Source: Tomocerus qinae (Eukaryota; Arthropoda; Collembola; Entomobryomorpha; Tomoceridae). Taken from it: DNA of 64,000 nucleotides. Numbering within the stretch: the first letter of the stretch is position 1; each line of letters begins with the position of its first letter. A program made the position numbers and the translations under genes. Shown here piece by piece: positions 24,661-36,964 of this stretch. Under the pieces are notes generated by a model, which saw only the letters and a program-made list of their open reading frames with translations, did not search any database and was not told the DNA's origin. Location of the stretch: positions 46,562,001-46,626,000 of the forward strand of contig CM034546.1 in NCBI GenBank assembly GCA_020055645.1, in the 5' to 3' direction.

Positions 24661-26106
24661 TATAATTCAGATAACAGAATCTCATAAATGATGATAATAA
24701 CTATGATGACATTAATTTAATTTTTATGTAATTACTTGATACGCATGTATTGGCCAAATTTCTAAAAATATTAAGTGCTAATTGGAGTTCAGTAGGTACG
24801 ACACTCTTTTTTCTTATTTCAACATTTTCTTTAATAACCAATACAAAAAGAAATGGGAGCGTAGAAGATAGGTCACAATATATTATTATAAAAAGACTAG
24901 GCATTAGCATCACTATTCAAATCGTTACCAGGATTTAGAGCTTTTATTATAGAAAAGTGCGAACCCTATAGTTGGCAATATGATAGGTCCTATTGTTTTT
25001 ATGATTATATGATGCACATAATCAATACAAATATTCTCCATACGTACATATAACTTGTATGATACAAGTGGTATATTTATAAAGGAAAAACGCCTTTGTT
25101 GTGTTCCGTTGCATGGTAATAACGTGAGAAATGCCTTATAAAACAATGTGTTGTAAATTAGCATTGTACTAGTAGTTATTACCTTAATAACTTTTAGTAT
25201 GGTATAGGTGTCCTTTCATTTAATAACCCTGCATTAAATTTTAAAAAGATACTGGTAGCTAAAAGTTATTGGTAAAATCCAAAACGGTTTGTCCTTCAAA
25301 GTACCGGAGGAAGGATTAACTTAAATGCTCTATCAAACTTAATAAAGAACGCTATTCGTCTATACCTTTACAAAACTAGCTATAATTCTGGTAGTTACTA
25401 AATTTACTTCCATCTGTAATTTAGCTATGATGGCAGTTGCATGATTGCATGTATTGTATTTGCGTACCTATCAGAATATTTTAAGAACTTCACATTTGCT
25501 ATGCTATATAATTTGGTATATAAAAAAGATACTTTTCTTTTAGCGATAATAAAATTATTTCGTTTGAGTTTAGCATTTTATTTTCCGTATATAACTCTTA
25601 ATTTATACGGGAAATACATGCTATGGTGTTGCTGACATAATTTAATGTTCTTTACGTTTACTTTAACTAACTTGAATAATTCATGTTTCACAAAATCTTC
25701 AGTGTTGCTACAGAAGGTTAAAGACAGAAGAATGAAGTTACCACAAGCATTAGCAGAAAAGGCTTTGAGTTTGATTTATTTTCAAAGAAATTTCAGTAGA
25801 TATTAGAAAATAATTAAGGAGGGAATGAGACTTAGTAAGCTTTTGTTAATACTCGTAAAAGCTTGGACATTCAAAACTTAAAATTATAGAGCTTTATGTA
25901 TTAAAACATAAATCCTCTAAAACGTTCTCTTCCCCTACAAAATTATGCCGCAAAATTTTTAAATGCATGAAATTTTTATTGTTTTGTTCTAAATCCTAGA
26001 AAAAAAATTAATGGGGTCAGTCACGATTAGGTTAAAATAAATAGGGAGTATAGGTCGGCATATAATATACTAGGGTAAAGCTTTCCAGTTCTATAGGAAT
26101 TTAATG
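24661..26106. other. Intergenic stretch, 1.4 kb
   Basis: 3' flank of receptor A and 3' flank of the convergent flavin monooxygenase. AT-rich; no exon or repeat recognised. Confidence 0.5.
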
Positions 26107-29100
26107 CTACTCGAAGTCAAACTCGTCAAATTTAATTTTCTTTGTTTCCATCCAGTAGGCAGTCGAAGTCTGAGGCCACAAGGTATTAATTTCTCCATTT
26201 TCATCAGCATACCAAGACCCACATTCAGAATTACCTATTAATTTGGTTTAATTAAAAGTGATACTTACACAACATTAAAGTCATTTTTCTGTTAATATAT
26301 TTAAATTTTGTAAGGAGTGTAAAGAAAAACATATTTCTTGTACAATTATTGTAATTAAGATGACTGATATGATAGTAATTACCCCAAATCATCTTCTCCA
26401 TATTCTTTTTTATTCGGTCTACGTATTCATCTTCAACAGCAGGTTTCACAGTAATCGTTTTGGCCTTTCTTTTAACTGTTTCTTTGATGGCTGCCATTAT
26501 AAAATCAACTTGACATTCAATGCTGAAAATTACAGAGTTGTGTGCTAAACCCTATTAAAATAAATAGTATTGTGATTCTATGAATACATTTTCGATAACG
26601 AGGAAAGTGAGGAAACTATATGAATGAATTTCATTATTCTTACGGTATTTGGCCCCATAATGAAGAAAAAATTGGGTAGGTTACTGAAAACTATTCCTTT
26701 GTGATGACGTAATGGTAATTTTTTCCATGCATTATAAATGTCAACGCCATTCTTTCCGTAGATTTTCATTGGCAGAAAATAATCCTGAACTCTAAATCCA
26801 GTAGCTAATATCAGAACCTAAAAATCATCGCAAAAATAATTTGAACAATCTGATATATAACCACAGTCTGAGGTAAAGCAATAAATTTATCAACCTAACT
26901 ATTCTATAATATAATCGCACTAATACCTGACTATCTATGTCTTGGTACGACCGCCTAGGAAACCTGCATATATTACGTAACGTAAAACCCCCTTTCTCAA
27001 GTGTAGCGCAAGTGCTAGCTGTAACTCTTTTGGGCATCGCTTCCTCCCATCAACTATCAACGTAATATATGCACGTTCCTTGAAAGCACAAAAGTAAAAT
27101 GCGCATGCCCCTCCCTCTAAACCAACGAATTGAGTTGTTTCATATTATTATAACATCAGAACAATAATACGAATTCACATAAGATGATTATTGGTGATTG
27201 AATGGAAATAATTAGCTAAAGAAGGCAATTCGTTTTCCAAAATCCCGGAAAGGGGAACATTCTGGGGTGTTTAATAAAAATAATGTTTTATTATTCCCCA
27301 TTTGAACCGGAATTGTTTTTATTACTGTGATGGGTTGCCTGCTTAATTTCTCTTGAGTGCCAGGTTCGCCCCTTAGCTTAATATATAAATATGATACTTT
27401 GATACTAGAAATAAGAATGATATTCCTTGTAATGTAGCTATTAAAAATAAGTATGGTAACAGATTACTCTGTAAAGTCAATTTGGAATGAGTTATGTAAA
27501 AGATTATGTAAAAGAGAGCAAATCTAAGTGTATTTTCAAACACGAGTTTGTCCTTTCTTCAGTCTTAATTTAACGCCTGTGGCATAGCTATACTTTTGAT
27601 ACGACTGTTTATTGATCCATCACTCTTAAATTTCCATTTCCACTGTAAAACAACATTGTAATTCAATTATCTCTGAGAGTGTAGCCTACCTGAACACTGA
27701 TGTTTCCCCAAGATGTACCACTACACATTTCGTTTTCGGTAAGACATTTCTACACAAATAAATCTTTTCTCAATCTTTAACCAGAAGGCAACCAGACAAG
27801 ATTGTTTCTAGTATATTATATCTGTTGGGTTGGTAGGAGAACCTGGGAGACCTGCATTTATTGTGTAACGCACCCCGCTTATGTAACGTAGACTTACATC
27901 TATTTTCTGCTTATTTCCATCCTTGGTGATGATTGAATCTTCTGTTACTTGATCGATATGAAAACTGTGTGCTGTTACGTGTGATTTATTTACAGCCCAA
28001 TAGTAGTCTTCAGATATAACTACTCTTTTACATCCAAATGCGTAGTTTGGAGTTAGTGCACGTACAAGATCAGGATCAGTAGGTATTTGATTATTTCTAT
28101 GATAATGGTCGACTTTTTGAGCTGTAATGATACAATTCCAAACTTTTAACTTTTACGGGTTGCTTTTTAAAATAAATTGTTAGTTACTTACCAAAACGGC
28201 TCAGAATACTATTGCAATGAAATGCAGAGTGGAGTAGCTCATTGGAAATGAAAATTAGGTATCTGAATACCAGCATGAATATTGGAAAGTGAGCAAATAT
28301 CCATTTGATGACAGTAGGAAAATTAAATTGAGTTCGAGGCATCACCCAAGCAGGTTGTCTTTGATAAAGGTGCATTCCCTTGACTTTATCGATAATTGCT
28401 GGAATGATTTGAATGGCACTTGCTCCACTTCCAACAACGGCAACAACTTTTGTTTTATCTAACACTACAGAGGAGTCCCATTCGGCAGAATGAAGACAAG
28501 GTCCCTTGAATGAAGTAAATTCCTCTGGAATATTAGGTTCCCGAAATGCGCCACAACCATTGATTCTATATTTTCGGATGCAAATTTTAATTTAGAACCC
28601 TTTTTAGATTTTAAATAATGTCTTTCACTGCACTGACAATATTTTAACTCACAAGATATCAAAAGTCATTTCTTTCTCCTCATTGTCATATTTATTTACA
28701 TAGACAACTTTCCAAATTTTTGAGTTTTCATCCCAAGACAATGTTTTAACTTCTGTGTTCAATTTTATATGTGGATAAATATCATACTTTCTTGTAACAT
28801 TTTGCAGGTAGGCCAAAATTTCTGGCTGGGAAGAATAATTCTCTGACCAATCTAAATACCCCGAGTTAAACTTTAGTATATCATTGTTTATCAAATTTTA
28901 ATCTGCTAATTATGTAACAGTAGGAACATTTATATAAATACATACTCGGGTTTTTTTCAAAGGATAAACTGTACAAATGACTTTGAACATCACAAGCACA
29001 ACCAGGATACGTGTTAACAAACCAGGTTCCTGTACATAAAAGGATATTAAAGTCACAAAACATATTACTAGCTTTTTCAAGGTTTTATATATCACTAAAA

Positions 29101-29407
29101 GTTTAAATTTTGTAAACGAAACAAGGGAATACCTCCAACATCTTCATTACGGTCGAATATAGTGAAAGATTTTATTCTCAATTGTTTTTGGAGTTGAACA
29201 GCGGCACAAATTCCAGAGAAGCTGTAAATTTTAATAAATGTTTAAATTAATGGTTTTACTGCATGAAATAGAAAGAATAAAGTTTTCTTAACTGTATACT
29301 GTATACCCCGCTCCAATAATACCGATGGCCGGATCCGTTCCCTTCTCAATGTAGTTGGTGTAACCAGTAGTGGTCCAAAGTTTGTTAGGTTTTGCTTCCA
29401 TTTTCAT
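26107..29407 (-). CDS. Baeyer-Villiger-type flavin monooxygenase (9 exons)
   Basis: Predicted FAD/NADPH enzyme that inserts oxygen next to a ketone, or oxidises related substrates. Exons (minus): 29407-29307, 29221-29133, 29029-28946, 28851-28653, 28565-28192, 28121-27898, 26817-26644, 26551-26383 and 26234-26107. They join in phase to 513 aa, a normal length for single-domain enzymes of this type. Visible motifs: FAD Rossmann GAGFSG at 32-37; GGTW and NTYPG at 63-73 with the following CD; class fingerprint F-x-G-x3-H-x3-W-D at 177-188 ([12 protein letters not shown]); NADPH Rossmann GSGASA at 203-208; LATGF at 361-365; GPNT at 412-415; and C-terminal SWY and WP motifs. An upstream ATG six bases earlier gives MKMEAK; either Met could start. 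No signal peptide. Intron 6 is 1,080 nt and holds a MITE; the others are 70-148 nt. It sits between the two receptor paralogues. Confidence 0.93.
26957..27082. repeat. 126-bp inverted-repeat MITE in monooxygenase intron 6
   Basis: Left end AGGAAACCTGCATATATTAC and right end GTAATATATGCACGTTCCTT are inverted copies of about 22 bp with few mismatches. A related block (GGAGACCTGCATTTATTGTG followed by TAACGCACCCC) occurs near the other end of the same intron at about 27846-27885. That suggests a second, partial copy. Confidence 0.55.
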
Positions 29408-30794
29408 TGCGTGGTTACACTTTATTAAAACGATTGTTTCTATCACAGTTAAACTTTTATTTTTTTATTAAACGTATAATGCTAAAGAGTACAGATACTA
29501 GCTTTAAAATCACTGAAAAATAGAATGAATTTACAGAGTTGGTTGGAAATAGCATTTTAAAATTGACAGGAGGAAATTGAAATACGCTTGATTTGATGTT
29601 ATTAGGTAGGATGCTAACATTCGATGGAAAAATAGGAAAAAGTAAGTGGCGTAATATTTATAAGGAACTGTTCTGAAATAACGATAAATAAACATACGGA
29701 GCATAATATTAACTATACTAACGATTTTATCCAAGACTTATCAATAAGAAGCATAATATTATAGATTATAGCAAGGTACAGCAGAAAGATATCAAAACTC
29801 ACATTTATTTAGATTTATTCATGATCTAGTGAAATTGCAATTTTATGGTACAGATAATTCCAAGCAGAATTATCTAGGCTTGTTTATTTTCATGTAGTAT
29901 AAGTGCAAACTTTACTATACATAGATTTTGTATGCACGTACGTTGCATGCCTAATATTGAACCCTACCTAGCATTTATTTGGTTCTATAATGTTTTCGAT
30001 TTTAGGTCGTGTGGCACAAAGGCCTAATATTCGTAGAAGCAAGCAGTTTTAGATTGCAGTGTGTGTATGCATTTTCTATTGATTTTTTAAGTAAGAGAAT
30101 ATCTCAACTTCCTGCTTCAATTACATTTAAAGTTGAAAAAACGAGCGTATAAAAAAATTATTGTGTCATATGAAAGTAGTGCAATCTATGCAATATTTTT
30201 GTATGTGATGTGCATTTTGATCCGCTTAGATATTTTAATTATCGTGGTGTAAGTTTATAATCATCTCATAAGGCGTTTAATATTTTCCTCGACTTTTTTG
30301 CATCGTTCTCAACAAATTTCTTCACACCTTCATTTCCAATCTAAATCAAAATTATCGGCACTACTGTAATACTATACGGCTACTATAGCTAAATTCATAA
30401 ATTCTATAAAGTGCTATAATATACCATGCAATTTGTGACACGCCACTAAAAAGCAATATTTTATATGCAATGATTACTTGTCCAATTACCTGCCCCCAAA
30501 ATATCAAACGTGTCATTATATCCATCTCATGTTTTCTTGTACATGGACTACTTTAATTGGTACAATTTCAAGGTAAATTTGAAATTATAGGGCGATTGGA
30601 AGGTGGTTTACAATTTCATTTGAAATTTGCTCTATAAATAAACATATCGCTTGCAATGACAGTATAAAGCATAGTAAAAAATGTTATTTGAAATATTCAA
30701 AGTACTTAAAAAGCAATGACACTGCGAGACTCATTGCTTATTCTGTCGAATTTAACTCCAGAAGATATAAAAATAAAAGCACTGAAGTTTTAAA
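29408..30794. other. Divergent intergenic region, 1.4 kb
   Basis: It separates the start of the minus-strand monooxygenase from the start of receptor B on the plus strand, so promoters for both should lie here. A TATAAATA motif at about 30632, some 160 bp before the receptor start codon, is a candidate TATA box. No gene or repeat is recognised. Confidence 0.5.
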
Positions 30795-32861
30795 ATGGAT
30801 CCCAACATGAAGACAGCAGAAGTAAAAACAAAAATTCTTAAGAATCACAAAGAAATGTTTCAACTTGTGGCCTTCAACATAAAAATGTCAAACTGTCTTG
30901 GCGCTTTTCCTGCCCTTTTCGACCTTGACAACTTTGTGTTAAAGAAATCCCCTTCCACCTTCGATCGAATAAAAAACCTAATCTGCTTTGCTGTGTGGAT
31001 AATTTTTGTCGTCTACTTCTCAACCCATTTCATTGTTCTCACTTTGGAACGGGATGAATCTTTCGATTACGGATTGAGCTTCTTTGTGTTCATTTGCTTT
31101 GCCGGAGGGACGCCATTCCACTTCACCATGCTAATATTCATGCCCAGAATTACAGCATTTACTACTGATGTCTTTTCGGTATTGCTGGAGTTCCAAAGTA
31201 TGTTAATCTTTTATTTCAATACGAATGGGAACAAAGACAAATATATTTCTCATTTTTGTATAATTTTGTGGATTACGCCAGAAATAAAAATTTCCACAGT
31301 GGAGGAATAATTTTTGCAATTTTAAGATTTGTGATATTTTTATAGCCCTTTGTTTTAAAGTTATTTTAATCCATAACAACTAGATGTCTTATTAATTTAA
31401 AACATATTTTTAGGAGACAGCTACTTGGGAGATGTTCCTGACTCAAAATTGTTAGATGTGATTATCCTGAAATTGTTTACAGCTGCATCGGTTGTGTATC
31501 CAGTTTTAATTGCCTTTTTCGCATTGCTAATGCGGGAATCTCGACTAAATCCAGTGAATATTCTGCCCATTGATGTTCAGCATTGGAGTCTCTTCCTTCT
31601 ATGGATTATTCTTTTATGGTGGCAAGTCGCGTGTTTCTGGTGCATTGCTAACTTCTTGATGAATCAATTTCTTCTAATGCATCGATATTTGGACAGTTTA
31701 GGAGGAGAAATCAGGTAATATTATGAACTTGTGTAACGACGGAATATATTTAATGGGACATTGAAATAATTTAAAATGTTCCTGAATAATAATTTAAATG
31801 GTCATTTTTGATGGTGTCCCTGCGGATAACTTAAAATGTCCCTAAACAATATTTAAAATGTCCCTGCAAACATTGAAAAGGTAAATCGTGGTAGATTTAC
31901 ATAAAAAGCAAACTTTAGACTAGGATTACTATCACAGTAACAAAGTGTAAGATGAATAAGGAAGGTAGTGCGTTTAGATAGGTAAATATGTTAACCTATA
32001 TCCTGTGGGCCGATAAAAAATGGTAAGGTAAAGCTATATTGGAACAGTTTGTTAGTATGGTATATGATGAAATTTTCTTCTCAAAATACCATAACTTTAG
32101 CCTCATTTTTGAAAAAAGGAGCCCTAAGTTTTTAATACATGTTATAACTTAATTATTATGCAGGGACGTTTTAAATTATTTCAATGTCCCATTAAATAGC
32201 ATCCCTTATATAACATATTTACACTATTATAATTATTATCAGTGAAAAAAAGTACGAATAAATAATTATCCCATTGTTTTCAATTTTTGGAGACCGCTTT
32301 AAGTTAGTAAGTAAGTTATAAATCAGAAATATTTGGGTTAATAACATTCAAAACATGTTTAAATTCGACAGACTTGGAAAATCCTCGTATTTGACAAAGG
32401 ACTCTGTTCGAAAGGCTGTTAATTTGGTTCGCCTGCATCGAATTCTGACTCTACAAATGAATATTATAACAGAAATGGCAAGAAGGGCATTGCAACCGAT
32501 GGCGTTTGCCGTTAATCGAGCTATTCTCATCTGCAATTGGATTCTCATGAAATTCTTCGAATCTCTGACGCTGATAAATCTGTCGATACTTTTCATCTTC
32601 ACATCGATTGTAATTTGCGGGTGGCTTGGACTTTTGATCCTCACGTACAAGCTTTCGAATAATCATACGAGCATCACTAAAAGTCTGGATCTTTTTACAT
32701 CAGACAACGAAAAAGAATGTCAATATGTAGAGAAGTATGCCAAGTCATGCAAACCAGTCGTCTTTAGAATCGGACATTATAGCATCATCTCGAAAAAGAG
32801 CCCACCCAATTTTCTGTTAAGCATGACTCGAGGCACTGTCAAACTACTGATGGCCATTTAA
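30795..32861 (+). CDS. Multi-pass membrane protein, chemoreceptor-like, paralogue B (3 exons)
   Basis: Exons 30795-31197, 31414-31714 and 32372-32861 (phases 1 and 2) give 397 aa. It aligns end to end with paralogue A. Conserved blocks include NCLGAFP, PFH-TMLIF, WWQVA-WCIANF, ICGWLGLLILTYKLS, ECQYVEKY-KSCKPV and KKSPPNFLLSMTRGT. Exons 2 and 3 have identical lengths in the two genes. Hydrophobic segments lie in the same places, so the topology is the same. Intron 2 is 657 nt against 196 nt in A, and a 438-bp TTAA-flanked MITE accounts for nearly all of the difference. A poly(A) signal AATAAA lies at 32945-32950, only 28 nt from the stop of the convergent cysteine-rich gene. Membership of the gustatory/odorant receptor superfamily is inferred as for A. 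Confidence 0.8.
31754..32191. mobile_element. 438-bp MITE flanked by TTAA, in receptor B intron 2
   Basis: Left end TGGGACATTGAAATAATTTA is matched by the inverse at the right end (TAAATTATTTCAATGTCCCA). The inverted repeats extend about 45 bp with few mismatches. TTAA flanks both sides (31750-31753 and 32192-32195), as in piggyBac-type insertions. Short direct motifs (AAAATGTCCCT) recur inside the left half. There is no transposase frame, so it is non-autonomous. Confidence 0.75.
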
Positions 32862-32977
32862 TATATTCCGTAATACTAAACAATGCATTTAATACTTTGA
32901 GGTCAGAATATTTTATTAGTTGTTTTAAAACTGCAGACAAAGACAATAAATTATCAAGTAATTAATATCATTATGAT

Positions 32978-33549
32978 TTATTCACAGGCACCGCTGCCTA
33001 CACAATCGTCATTGCAACAATGATCCCGTCTCCCACATGGATAGCGACGTATTCCACACTGAAATAAAATAAATTTATTGCAAGTTTGACTAGTTTTAAG
33101 GTTAGGTCATAGGGCATTTAGGTATTATACTAATTAATAGATACAAATGCTCAATTACCCCAACTCCTCTTGGTTTTGCTTGTCTTTTTGATATAACATG
33201 TCTTAACAGTGAAATGTTATTTGCTCCAAAAATAAGATCCCAAAGATTAGTAAACTGCTTTACTACTACTTTGGACTCCATTTTGTTGTCAGCCTGGGGA
33301 AGATAATTTCCTGAATTTTAATTCAAAACTTTTTAAATCTGTAAGTTAAAAACTACTTGGCGTATATAAGAATGCCTTTCCTTGAATTTGAATGCCTTCA
33401 CAATTTTATTTTAAATTATAAATAAAGATCGATATGAATTTTTTTTAAATAATTTTGTTTGTTAGTTTGGTACCGTTGTTGATGTGGGGAAGACTAAAAA
33501 AGACAAAAATTGTTAAAATAGTGACACATTTCAAAACACATGACTTCAT
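32978..33549 (-). CDS. Secreted six-cysteine (knottin-like) peptide precursor (3 exons)
   Basis: A small gene of unknown exact role. Exons (minus) 33549-33474, 33310-33159 and 33058-32978 join in phase (1, 0) to 102 aa. Introns are 163 and 100 nt. Residues 1 to about 22 are a clear hydrophobic signal peptide. Residues about 23-76 form a polar/hydrophobic propeptide with a Lys-Arg pair at 67-68, a likely processing site. The last exon is a compact basic domain with Cys at 77, 84, 90, 91, 95 and 101, spacing C-x6-C-x5-CC-x3-C-x5-C, which fits the inhibitor-cystine-knot pattern. Such peptides act outside the cell as channel or protease inhibitors, antimicrobial peptides, venom-like peptides or neuropeptides; which applies is not shown. 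A TTTTTCAG acceptor-like site 10 nt before the ATG suggests a 5' UTR intron. AATAAA overlaps the stop codon. It converges on receptor B. Confidence 0.78.
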
Positions 33550-34114
33550 TTTAAAAAACTCTGAAAAATAAGTAAATGAGCATAATGAAAACAGTCTCGA
33601 AACGATTTTTCTAAATTTAGCATTAGTGTGATTTGTTTGCCCATTGCATTAATTTCAATTAAATATTTATAACCAATTGTATTCTTCTTTAAAGTCTGTA
33701 TGAGTTGTAATAATTATTGTATTGAAGGTAATTACTTATAGTAGTGTACTATATGAAGTATTTAAGCTGATTCTATATGTAGATATTTATGATTGATAAT
33801 AAATTTTGAGGAAAATATTTTAATGACTAACTGAAATATCTGTAATCGAAAGCATAGCAAAATAGCAATGGCATTTGATATGGCATTGAAGACAACAATG
33901 GTGTTAATAAAGTTTTAGTTCGTAATAATAAAATAATATTTTATATAGTTATTGTTTAGGTAGTGCTACATTATTACTTTTTAATCGCAGTCACACAATA
34001 CCTCAGTAGATTCGTTGGTTAAAATTAATCCTTGTTTTATTGTCTTAAATGCAGACATAGCAAATCTTTTGCAACCTTGCAACGTGTTTGCTGGGAAATC
34101 AGCCCTTGCTCCTC

Positions 34115-34159
34115 CCACACTAAGCCCCGTAGGAGACAAGAGGACGGGGTTTAGTGTGG
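34115..34159. repeat. Strong short hairpin
   Basis: CCACACTAAGCCCCGT is followed after 13 nt by ACGGGGTTTAGTGTGG, a 16-bp stem with one mismatch (GT-compatible in RNA). It is GC-richer than its surroundings. AGTGTGGAAATTG then repeats directly downstream. It may be a MITE fragment or a transcribed hairpin. Confidence 0.6.
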
Positions 34160-35767
34160 AAATTGGAATGTGCAGTGTGGAAATTGAAAATTTAAAGAAA
34201 GTTGGGGCTCGGGGGTAATGTGTAGGAAATGAAAAAAAAATTTCGAAAAAAAGTAGTGTATCGGTTCTGTACTACACAGACAAAGCTTCTTTCCAGCTTC
34301 TCTATCAATTGTTATAGATCAGGAATAGTCAGGCGGAAATCTTAAATGATTTCTAACACGTTGTCGATGAAAAAATAATGCTAAAACATATGCAGATGCT
34401 GTACAAAATAGTTGCGGGTTTTGTATCTGACAAATAAATGATCCATTAAAGTTGACATCCCGTAGGTTGTGAGGCTACTGGTGAGCGTTGGATAGAGAGA
34501 GAGAGAGAAAGTGAGAGATGGGGAAACAGAGATTCACAATGTTTGCCCAAAGATCAACCGTTTTAAGAGCAGACTATGTATGCTGTTGCCCAAACGGGGT
34601 TCGCATATGTCAGAGCTGCCAATTCCCGGGCAGCTCTCTCTTACCTTATTGGTATAGTGTGGATCAACTGTATGAAAACATAGAAGGCGGACACTGGGAT
34701 GTTCTTACTCGCATATAATCGAACAAAAGAGGTGTTTTTATATTTGAATGGAGTAAATGTCATACGTCATAGGTAACTCAACAAAATACAATGCTGACAA
34801 AAGATGCATTCTATTCTAAAGATTTCTCTCTTTCAACACCATATATAGAGCCATGCTCACCTTTATCTATAGATTCTAAGAAGTAATCTCCCAAAAGGTT
34901 TAGTTACAATGTGTGCACAATGGATTTTTACATTGCAGTCAGTGCATGGTCGTTATTGCATCATTTAACCAGCAAGAAGAGATCTTTATCTCATCATCAG
35001 TACAGCATAACAATATACAAAATAAATAATTGGATTAAAAGAACAAAAAGTGTGATTTCACACTCGTAGCTTCACAATAATTTTATAGGTAAATCCCATA
35101 TTAGACTTGTACTATGAACATTTGCTAAAATTTTGTGATGATTAGTAGAACTATATCTGTAAATACTGCAGTAATATGTACATTTAGTAGAATAAATAGG
35201 AATTGCAACTGAAAAGAGAATGAAGGTAAGTTATCTCCGTCCAAAAAGGCTGCACTTCTCCTAGTCGGTGCCTACATACTTTCTGCTGACCTAACTTTCA
35301 GAATACATTGGTAGGTAGACTTAAGTCGTAAGAATTACACTCAAGTAAATAGTATTTCGCTAAAATACATTTCTTGCACGAGAGTAGAAGAATTGAGCCA
35401 ATCAAAAATGTTGTCTGTTGCACTCCGATAGCTTTGCAAGTCTGACCTTTCTGTATATATCTTGCCTTGCCATTTCTCGTTGTGAAAACATTTTGACCCT
35501 TCCTAATACATATTATGACATATCGATTGCGTATTACATTTACTACTTATACATAGGTTTAGCACAGTATATTACTGCACCCAAAATTACAGACCTACAT
35601 TACATAACATACTAGACAAAGAAAATTCATTCATATTCTTTTCAGGGAAGAACTTACTTATATTGCTTTTCTCCGGTCTTAATTAAACGTCACTGAACAA
35701 GTTGCGAGGAGGTACTTTCATCTAATACAACATTTCTATTTCATTACATAGATGGTAATACAGACTC

Positions 35768-36240
35768 ATCTTTCTGAAAATATGATACGGGTGCTGTACT
35801 GTCAGTTTAAGCTTCCTATTAGCTTCTCTGTCACCATGAGTTGTTGCTCATGATATACTCAGACTCCCATATAGAGTATCGAGTAATCAGTCAGCAATCA
35901 TGAACGAATGAATCCTTGCAGGTGTCCTCAATCCCTATATATGTTTTGTGTAATGTTATCCTCAATAGTCTTAATATTCACTACGTCAAAAAAGTTTGTC
36001 TCCAAGTAGGTATCCATAAAAATCTGTGCTTATCTTTCTGAAAATATGGTACGGGTGCTGTACTGGTAGCCAAAGCTTCCTTGTAGATTCTCTATTACCA
36101 TGAGTTGAAGCTCAATGTATTCAGACATAGAAGATAGCGACTAAGTGAATTCCTTTTGTTTGTCGGGTAACTCGGGTAACCTCACAAACCCCATATACTT
36201 GAAATAGCATTACCATTTTATAATAGTCGTTCTTCTCCAC
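35768..36240 (+). repeat. Diverged tandem duplication, about 260-bp period
   Basis: TCTTTCTGAAAATATG followed by TACGGGTGCTGTACTG occurs near 35768 and again near 36030. Both are followed by AAGCTTCC, TTCTCT and ACCATGAGTTG blocks and a similar 3' part. A weaker third relative starts near 34257. Function unknown. Confidence 0.65.
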
Positions 36241-36964
36241 TTATCAGTAATAGGTATATCAGTGCAAGGCATGGCTTATAGGATTGGCAATGTCATGCTG
36301 TACTGGCACTGCATTGCATTGGCAGTTAGTGAGTAGTGCATTGTGAAATATATGTGCGAGGGGATAGCTATAGGCTGAGTACATGACTCATGTACTCTTT
36401 TGTCTGTCTCACTATTCATTGTCTCATCATAATATGAGTGAGACAATGTCAGAATAGACGTAGCACAGCCAAGCAGTAGGGAACCACTATAGTATTCACA
36501 AGCCAGGTCACATATGTATACCCAGAAAACCACCAAATATATTATTTTGTGACAATACTAGTGATATAAAGGTGTATCTCCCCTTGCTCATGAAATCATT
36601 GCAAACACCTATCAAATCTCACATTGTTATATCAATATTTAATTTATATTCCTACAAATATATTATTGTTCTAAGAAAAATGGACCGAATGAAAATAATG
36701 TTTTTGCACTTTCTGTAATGTTGTGTATTACCTACAAGATAAGAAATAAAACCAATACAGAGTGTATATAAATGTATAATTTACTTTGCTAGGAATATAA
36801 TACATAACTTTTATATAATAACTAGCCGGTCACAGGGCCCAGGCCCTGTTATAAATTAAGCTAGTGTGTATTCCAGGGCAGTATTGCAAGATGGATAGAA
36901 TGTATTTAAGCTCTTAAGCAGTTTATTTGCTTGGTCGGATAAAACAGAATAACACTTGGCAGCA

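Larger units (their letters stand above)
33550..36964. other. Gene-less stretch, 3.4 kb
   Basis: No coding exon supported. It includes a 16-bp-stem hairpin at 34115-34159, a GA-rich run near 34495, diverged direct repeats at 35768-36240 (with a fainter copy near 34257), and a CAGGGCCCAGGCCCTG palindrome at about 36832. Confidence 0.55.
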
